Source: Thiodiazotropha sp037382205 (GTDB lineage Bacteria; Pseudomonadota; Gammaproteobacteria; Chromatiales; Chromatiaceae). From it: 5,877 bases of DNA. A program made the position numbers and the translations under genes. The stretch lies in the NCBI GenBank assembly GCA_037382205.1, contig JARRQD010000309.1, positions 1 through 5,877 on the forward strand. The letters run 5' to 3'. Below are positions 1 through 3,477 of this stretch, in pieces (position 1 is the stretch's first letter; each line of letters starts with the position of its first letter). A model generated the notes under the pieces. The model was given only the letters and a program-made list of their open reading frames with translations. It had not been told where the DNA came from and ran no database searches.

Positions 1-510
1 CCAGACACTCAGCAGTGCTTGAAAAAAGTCAGCCCCTGGAATCACCCCCTTCTCGACCCCCTTGATGATTACCCTTGTGCCTTTGTCTGGAAAATAGTCA
101 AGCTCAATGACATCTCCCTCATGTAAGGTTTCAAACCAACCATTGAACTGACTCAACCGGTCCGTAAGCCTGTTTAACTGCGCTTTACTGAGATTGGCTT
201 TGAATCCCTCATTCCAACCCTGAATGAACTTCTCCTGTGTCACTTCAGAGTAGAGCATCCACATTTCCACTCTGGCGGCCCCCTCGTTGTTGAGTATCAC
301 TGATGGCTGATTACTCTTCTTCTGCAGATAGAGGGCAGCAACATAGATATCAAAGAATAGCTTCTCTCTGATCCCAGCACCATTCAATTCAAGTGTCACA
401 TCGTCTTCGGCACGCTGTAGAGATTCATCCAGACTCACACCAGCGATATTTTTTGCCCCAACAAGAGGAGTGAGTAACAGCAACCAACAAAACAAAAATA
501 AACGTTTCAT
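1..510 (-). CDS. Chalcone isomerase-like periplasmic protein (Chalcone_3 type), C-terminus cut off
   Basis: The frame is open for 170 codons from an ATG at 510 to the window edge; the last visible residue is Trp170. A ribosome-binding site GGAGA (520-516) lies 5 bases before the ATG. Residues 1-19 look like a Sec signal peptide (MKR, a Leu/Phe-rich core, then VGA before KN), so the mature protein is probably periplasmic. After it come LNGAGIREK (42-50) and FFDIYVAALYL (52-62), then a Trp-Asn-Glu-Gly-Phe segment, a DVIELDYFPDKG strand and IPGADFFQALLSVW at the end. This order matches the bacterial chalcone-isomerase-like family (Pfam Chalcone_3), usually about 190 residues, so roughly 20 are missing. 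Bacterial members have a chalcone-isomerase fold but no established reaction; flavonoid chemistry should not be assumed. It is transcribed away from the HU-like gene and has no visible partner here. Confidence 0.85.
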   Translation of the reverse strand, partial: MKRLFLFCWLLLLTPLVGAKNIAGVSLDESLQRAEDDVTLELNGAGIREKLFFDIYVAALYLQKKSNQPSVILNNEGAARVEMWMLYSEVTQEKFIQGWNEGFKANLSKAQLNRLTDRLSQFNGWFETLHEGDVIELDYFPDKGTRVIIKGVEKGVIPGADFFQALLSVW

Positions 511-745
511 AATTTTCTCCGTAAATGCTCAACTGTTTCCATTGTTGGCCGATAGATGGCTAAATTCACGCTTAACAGGCCCTAAGCGAAAAGCAAACTT
601 TGGATCATTCGACATGCAAAAGCACAACATGAAGAGAGCTATAACCCAATACATCCTACCAACCATCATAAATTAAGACTCTGAGTCGATAGATAACTGA
701 TACGCTATACCGATGATCCAACATCACCTTGGCATAAACAGCTTG

Positions 746-770
746 GCTTTGACAGATCAAAGCACTTTTT
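746..770 (+). terminator. Terminator-like hairpin with T-run, no plus-strand gene upstream
   Basis: GCTTTGA (746-752) and TCAAAGC (757-763) are perfect 7-bp arms around a CAGA loop. Two bases later comes a run of five T (766-770). The layout is that of a small intrinsic terminator read on the plus strand, though the stem has only three G-C pairs. The upstream gene points the other way, so it would have to end a small RNA, or else act as a protein-binding palindrome in the HU upstream region. No clear promoter was found for such an RNA. Confidence 0.3.
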
Positions 771-852
771 CCACGTTCAGATGAAAGAAAACATAGACTT
801 TTTGTAAAAAAGCCAGTAAAAACCCACGTTTTATGTTTACCTATTGAAAAAC

Positions 853-870
853 TGTGTTACTTTTAACACA
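853..870. promoter_or_regulatory. Perfect 7-bp inverted repeat upstream of the HU-like gene
   Basis: TGTGTTA (853-859) and TAACACA (864-870) flank CTTT, 34 bases before the HU start codon and 20 bases before its ribosome-binding site. It could be an operator overlapping the transcription start, or a hairpin in the 5' untranslated RNA. The regulator, if any, is unknown. The symmetry is seen directly; the function is inferred. Confidence 0.4.
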
Positions 871-904
871 CAACCTACCACTCTTGTTAGAAGGAGCAAA
901 CCTT

Positions 905-1309
905 ATGGTTGCAAAGAAAGCCGCAAAAAAGACCGCTAAAAAAACTGCAAAAAAGAAAGTTACTGCTAAAAAAGCAGCTGCAGCACCTCGCCTGAAAGCC
1001 ATCACAGCCAAGCAGACAAAGACACAAATCTTAAGCACTATTGCAGAAGAGACAGGTCTACCTCGCAAAGATGTGGCGGCTGTTTTCTCATCACTGAACT
1101 CATTGGTTACCCGTCATCTTCAGAAAAGAGGCTCAGGTGAGTTTACAATTCCGGATAGTGGCATTAAAGTTCGTCGCGTTGTAAAACCAAGAACAAAAGC
1201 CCGCATGGGTCGCAATCCAGCGACCGGTGAAGCCATCAAAATTGCCGCCAAACCAGCAAAAACAGTTGTAAAACTGACAGCACTGAAGGCACTGAAAGAC
1301 AAAATCTGA
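905..1309 (+). CDS. HU/IHF-like nucleoid DNA-binding protein with Lys/Ala-rich N-terminal tail
   Basis: This is a 134-residue basic protein. The ATG at 905 is chosen because AAGGAG (891-896) lies 8 bases before it; the in-frame GTG at 854 has no such site and sits inside a palindrome. Residues 1-28 are a Lys/Ala/Thr tail made of loose KKAA/KKTA repeats. From about residue 31 an HU-fold helical part follows (TKTQILSTIAEETGL, then VAAVFSSLNSLVTRHL), then GSGEF (76-80), a basic beta-arm, and GRNPATGEAIKI (102-113), in which Pro105 occupies the position of the HU minor-groove-intercalating proline. The spacing from Phe80 to Gly102 is about 11 residues longer than in E. coli HU. HU proteins dimerise and bend or package DNA without strict sequence specificity; the tail probably adds non-specific, histone-H1-like DNA contact. 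Its stop abuts the stop of the convergent protease gene. Family assignment is secure, but the exact role is not. Confidence 0.9.
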   Translation: MVAKKAAKKTAKKTAKKKVTAKKAAAAPRLKAITAKQTKTQILSTIAEETGLPRKDVAAVFSSLNSLVTRHLQKRGSGEFTIPDSGIKVRRVVKPRTKARMGRNPATGEAIKIAAKPAKTVVKLTALKALKDKI

Positions 1310-1852
1310 TCATTCAGTCTGCTGCCGTTGCACACAACGGTACTCAGGCAAGGAAATTTCCAGCTCATCACCCTGCTGCTGCAATTTAAGATACTTAAGA
1401 AAGCTCATCCCCAACAACACCTCATTGGCAGGCATATTCGGCAGTATGGAGGCCTTCACATTGCGCATTGTTATAGGCCCCAACTGCAGTTGATCGATCT
1501 CGGTCAACCAGCTCCTCACCACCCCATTGGCGGTACGACTCTGACCTGGCGCTCCCGGCTGTAACCCTGCTTTCTCCGCCAGCTCTGAGGATACGGCAAC
1601 CAGGGTAGCCCCTGTATCAAGCAAATAGACGACTTCGACACCATTGATTTTGCCAGGCGCGACATAGTGACCGGCACGATTGCGCTTCAACACCAGAGAA
1701 GACCCATCCTGTAGATCTGTACTCACTCTCAGCTGTCGGTTAGGATTATTTTGCCGCTCCAACCAAGCAGAGAAAAGCAGGGTAAGCATCGCCAACATCA
1801 ACACCCACGCCGCAACAATCATCCATCTGCCAAAGTTCTGCTGACTGCTCAT
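1310..1852 (-). CDS. Membrane-anchored retropepsin-like aspartic protease (TIGR02281 type)
   Basis: This 180-residue protein has one N-terminal membrane segment (about residues 9-30, WMIVAAWVLMLAMLTLLFSAW), with the rest predicted to lie in the periplasm. The protease part holds LLDTGATLVAVS (77-88), with the catalytic Asp79-Thr80-Gly81, and NEVLLGMSFLKYL (143-155), the second hallmark of clan AA single-lobe proteases, which act as dimers. Length and layout match the gammaproteobacterial retropepsin-like family TIGR02281 (Pfam gag-asp_protease/Asp_protease_2). Substrates in this family are largely unknown, so cleavage of an envelope protein is only a guess. The ATG at 1852 has no strong ribosome-binding site (only GGGGCG about 10 bases upstream); a second ATG at 1822 would shorten the cytoplasmic tail and is not better supported. 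The gene converges on the HU-like gene with no intergenic base, so its transcript must end within or beyond that gene's antisense strand. Confidence 0.87.
   Translation of the reverse strand: MSSQQNFGRWMIVAAWVLMLAMLTLLFSAWLERQNNPNRQLRVSTDLQDGSSLVLKRNRAGHYVAPGKINGVEVVYLLDTGATLVAVSSELAEKAGLQPGAPGQSRTANGVVRSWLTEIDQLQLGPITMRNVKASILPNMPANEVLLGMSFLKYLKLQQQGDELEISLPEYRCVQRQQTE
1323..1342 (+). terminator. Hairpin just past the HU-like stop, inside the convergent gene's 3' end
   Basis: CCGTTG (1325-1330) and CAACGG (1335-1340) pair around a CACA loop and extend by a G-T and a T-A pair to 1323 and 1342. The hairpin starts 14 bases after the HU stop codon but is not followed by a T-run, so it is not a classical intrinsic terminator. 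It may instead protect the 3' end of HU mRNA. It is written in codons of the opposite gene (Tyr-Arg-Cys-Val-Gln-Arg), so its presence could also be fortuitous. Confidence 0.3.
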
Positions 1853-1878
1853 ATATCTATTCGCCCCGGTTTTTTGCC

Positions 1879-1892
1879 GGCTTAGCTAAGCC
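1879..1892. promoter_or_regulatory. Perfect 14-bp palindrome upstream of the retropepsin gene
   Basis: GGCTTAGCTAAGCC is perfectly self-complementary and lies 27 bases upstream of the protease ATG. Adjacent is CCGG, seven bases, then CCGG (minus strand). The position fits an operator or an element in the 5' untranslated RNA of the minus-strand gene. No regulator is known; only the symmetry is seen. Confidence 0.35.
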
Positions 1893-2024
1893 CACTGGTT
1901 TTGGTTTAGAGATGGGGCTGGCCTTATAGGATTTCAAATCCAAACAACTGGATTCGTTTCGAGAGGAGAGGAGTTACCCGCCAAGCCAGCAGTTTGATCA
2001 AAGTGGCCTACTATATAAAAGCAT

Positions 2025-2192
2025 CTATTGATAACCCGGCGACTCATTTTGTCGCGTTAAGGATCTCAACCATTTCCTTGCTCTGTATTGTGGCTTCTGA
2101 CAAGGGAACATCTCGTCTTGGCGAACCACGCCTTGATCAAGTGCAGGCTTGAAACCCCGATTGTGAAATCATTATCGCCGGGTTACCAACAA
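2025..2192 (-). repeat. Long inverted repeat enclosing a 132-base structured segment
   Basis: TTGATAACCCGGCGA (2028-2042) is the inverted match of 2175-2189, with 14 of 15 bases identical. In minus-strand RNA the single mismatch becomes a G-U wobble and the pairing extends outward through further wobbles, giving an 18-bp stem (2025-2042 with 2175-2192). Inside lie a 7-bp bulged stem (2074-2080 with 2101-2108) and a GGCG/CGCC hairpin (around 2119-2132). The element starts 7 bases after the mlaC-like stop codon. It could be a 3' untranslated RNA structure, a small RNA, or a miniature inverted-repeat element; no target-site duplication is visible. Confidence 0.5.
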
Positions 2193-2199
2193 GGTTATC

Positions 2200-2820
2200 T
2201 TAGCGGCGATACCCTTTATTTGGCGACTGGGAACGCATTTGGCTCATAAAGTGTCTACGATAGTAAGCCAATGCACTGTTGCCATTTGCCGCGACATCGA
2301 AGACCTTCCAGCCCGATTCACTGCGGTAAAAACGGAAATCGATATTCGCTGGATAGCCACCTGCCTGCAGAATGCCGATACGCACTTTCACTTCATTTCG
2401 ACCTGACAATCTTGGACGATAGAAGCGTACATCTTGGTTGCTATAGCTCGCCAGTCGCTTCGCCAAGGTTCCGAGTAATAACTCTTTAACCTGCTGACCG
2501 AGCTCCGCCTTCTGTTGCTCTGTCAGGTGACGCTTCATCGGACCTGCCGCCCAATCGGCCATATACTCAAAATCGAAATAGGGAGCGATTTCAGCCTCTA
2601 AAAATGCGCCAATTTTCTGTGGGTTTGGCTGATCCGATTGACGCATAAATTTGAGCAGCTTGGTCACCCCTTCGCGTAATACCATGCCTGGATCCGCTTG
2701 CTGTTGCTGCGCAGCAGTCGCACCATGATAGGCCGGACCATAGCCATAACCAGGCATTGCCTGAACGCCACATGATAGCAATAAGCCAAATGTCGCCAAA
2801 AATATAAGGGTTCTCTTCAT
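2200..2820 (-). CDS. Orphan MlaC/Ttg2D-like periplasmic protein
   Basis: This 206-residue protein belongs to the MlaC/Ttg2D group (Pfam PF05494, formerly toluene tolerance protein). MlaC carries phospholipids between outer-membrane MlaA and the inner-membrane MlaFEDB transporter. Three ATGs occur in tandem (2826, 2823, 2820); GGAGG (2831-2827) touches the first and is 6 bases from the third, so I choose 2820. Residues 1-21 form a signal peptide, with cleavage probable after VQA. An LLSC stretch (14-17) is a weak lipobox, so lipoprotein processing is possible. Residues 22-42 are Gly/Tyr/Gln-rich. The family core follows: YFDFEYMADWAAG (81-93), an EQQKAEL helix (101-107), LLLGTLAKRLASY (114-126), and WKVFDVAANGNSALAYYRRHF (171-191). 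No mlaF, mlaE, mlaD or mlaB is next to it, unlike the usual operon, so it may be a paralogue with a different partner. Confidence 0.8.
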   Translation of the reverse strand: MKRTLIFLATFGLLLSCGVQAMPGYGYGPAYHGATAAQQQQADPGMVLREGVTKLLKFMRQSDQPNPQKIGAFLEAEIAPYFDFEYMADWAAGPMKRHLTEQQKAELGQQVKELLLGTLAKRLASYSNQDVRFYRPRLSGRNEVKVRIGILQAGGYPANIDFRFYRSESGWKVFDVAANGNSALAYYRRHFMSQMRSQSPNKGYRR

Positions 2821-2912
2821 CATCATCCTCCGGTTGTAGTTTTAGATCATCTGTGTGACCTGTGGATTGGATAACACAAAGCCATTCGACTTCATCAGCT
2901 TAGTGCTAACAG

Positions 2913-2941
2913 ACCTGAGGTCAGGTTGCCTAGCCAACCTG
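2913..2941 (-). promoter_or_regulatory. Two overlapping, mutually exclusive hairpins upstream of the mlaC-like gene
   Basis: ACCTGA (2913-2918) pairs with TCAGGT (2921-2926), while CAGGTTG (2922-2928) also pairs with CAACCTG (2935-2941). The shared middle segment can join only one partner at a time, which is the geometry of an attenuator or of two operator half-sites. It lies about 90-120 bases upstream of the gene start. No T-run follows on the minus strand, so a classical attenuator is not supported. Confidence 0.3.
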
Positions 2942-3139
2942 GCAAAATCAAGTTTTTTAGTACTCTGATAAGAAATTGGCTACCCAGCGCCCTACCCCTT
3001 GATTCGCTCCCAAACTTAACCATAATAGTAATAAGGTTATAAGCTTAAGCAAACTTTAAACAAATCCACTCCGAACAGCCGGGCATGTTCAAACCAATCA
3101 AAGCATGAATAACGCTTGATAGGATGGTGTAAAAATGCA

Positions 3140-3175
3140 TTAATCGCACGATATTAGTCCGATTAAAGGGCCCTT
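3140..3175. promoter_or_regulatory. Operator-like inverted repeat plus adjoining 10-bp palindrome
   Basis: TTAATCG (3140-3146) and CGATTAA (3160-3166) are perfect 7-bp arms separated by 13 bases, and AAGGGCCCTT (3166-3175) follows directly. The centre-to-centre spacing of the arms is 20 bases, about two helical turns, as for a dimeric regulator site. Function is inferred from symmetry only. Confidence 0.3.
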
Positions 3176-3343
3176 AAAATCCTCAGATTCTAATTTTGTA
3201 GGCTAATCCTCACCTGATAATGACAGCATATCCAAAATCCAAACTCTATTTCACTACATTGCAGAATCATTCCGTTTATACTCACGGCATGGCCATAAAA
3301 CATCGGGTGCCTTATTATCTAAACATGGTAGTATTAAGCTATG

Positions 3344-3462
3344 TCCTTGGATGAAGTTCAGGAAATTCGAGGATAGAGCTCTGCCAAGGAAAAGGATGAC
3401 AACGCCTCGTCTGATAGTGCTCTGTATATCAGCATATACCAGATGAGGCCAAATACAGAGTA
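3344..3462 (+). promoter_or_regulatory. Possible structured 5' leader of the GGDEF-EAL gene
   Basis: TCCTTGG (3344-3350) pairs with CCAAGGA (3384-3390). Further on, positions 3418-3427 pair with 3453-3462 over 10 bp; the one non-Watson-Crick pair is a G-U wobble in plus-strand RNA. A competing hairpin GTATAT/ATATAC (3424-3429 with 3434-3439) shares bases with the second stem. The second stem ends 15 bases before the ATG, which lacks a good ribosome-binding site, so leader folding could affect translation. It does not match the cyclic-di-GMP riboswitch motifs I know. Confidence 0.35.
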
Positions 3463-3477
3463 GATTTAGTTAACGTC

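Larger units (their letters stand above)
511..904. other. Divergent intergenic region between the chalcone isomerase-like and HU-like genes
   Basis: This stretch of 394 bases separates two divergent genes and must hold both promoters. I could not identify a convincing sigma-70 pair for either gene. It contains several short inverted repeats: CGCTTA/TAAGCG (569-574 and 583-588), GACTC-T-GAGTC (677-687), a 7-bp hairpin followed by a T-run (746-770), and a 7-bp palindrome next to the HU gene (853-870). A start codon in frame with the HU gene at 854 is not used, judging by the ribosome-binding site. I see no convincing protein gene: the 68-codon frame at 470-676 overlaps the secreted protein's signal-peptide region antisense and resembles nothing I know. 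Confidence 0.6.
1853..2199. other. Non-coding region between mlaC-like and retropepsin genes
   Basis: These 347 bases lie between two minus-strand genes. They contain a 14-bp palindrome (1879-1892), GGATTT-C-AAATCC (1929-1941), two TTGATCAA palindromes (within 1993-2002 and 2132-2141) and a long inverted repeat (2025-2192). There is a 47-codon open minus-strand stretch inside the repeat, but it has no usable start codon, ribosome-binding site or recognisable similarity, so I do not call a gene. The spacing suggests that the two flanking genes are not simply co-translated, although co-transcription is not excluded. Confidence 0.6.
2827..3477. other. Large divergent intergenic region upstream of mlaC-like and GGDEF-EAL genes
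   Basis: This 651-base region is visibly richer in A+T than the flanking genes and has no credible protein gene in any frame. It must hold the promoters of both divergent genes, but I could not single out a sigma-70 or sigma-54 promoter with confidence. It carries paired hairpins at 2913-2941, TTAATCG-N13-CGATTAA (3140-3166), a 10-bp AAGGGCCCTT palindrome (3166-3175), TCCTTGG/CCAAGGA (3344-3390) and a 10-bp stem at 3418-3462. It may be a relic of a lost gene or a complex regulatory region. Confidence 0.55.

Noticed and set aside
470..676. 68-codon plus-strand open frame across the 5' end of the chalcone isomerase-like gene
   Set aside because: It is antisense to the signal-peptide codons, has no ribosome-binding site, and its product resembles nothing I recognise.
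854..904. N-terminally extended HU-like protein starting at GTG 854
   Set aside because: There is no ribosome-binding site before 854, while AAGGAG is ideally placed for ATG 905; the extra residues would be encoded by the palindrome and the ribosome-binding site itself.
841..1068. Minus-strand frame rich in Ala/Phe/Val, resembling a membrane protein
   Set aside because: It is the antisense reading of the HU-like Lys/Ala repeat tail; the hydrophobicity is an artefact of the AAA and GCN codons.
2025..2168. A 47-codon open minus-strand stretch inside the inverted repeat
   Set aside because: It has no usable start codon near its beginning, no ribosome-binding site and no recognisable family; RNA structure or a repeat explains the segment better.
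2030..2190. An integron attC site or IS terminal repeats
   Set aside because: The core-site consensus of attC is missing, no integrase or transposase is nearby, and no flanking duplication is visible.
3341..3376. An 11-codon leader-peptide-like frame upstream of the GGDEF-EAL gene
   Set aside because: It has no ribosome-binding site and no run of a regulatory amino acid; short frames of this size are expected by chance.
3391..3477. Cyclic-di-GMP riboswitch before the GGDEF-EAL gene
   Set aside because: The conserved blocks of the GEMM-I class that I know are not present; only generic stems are seen.
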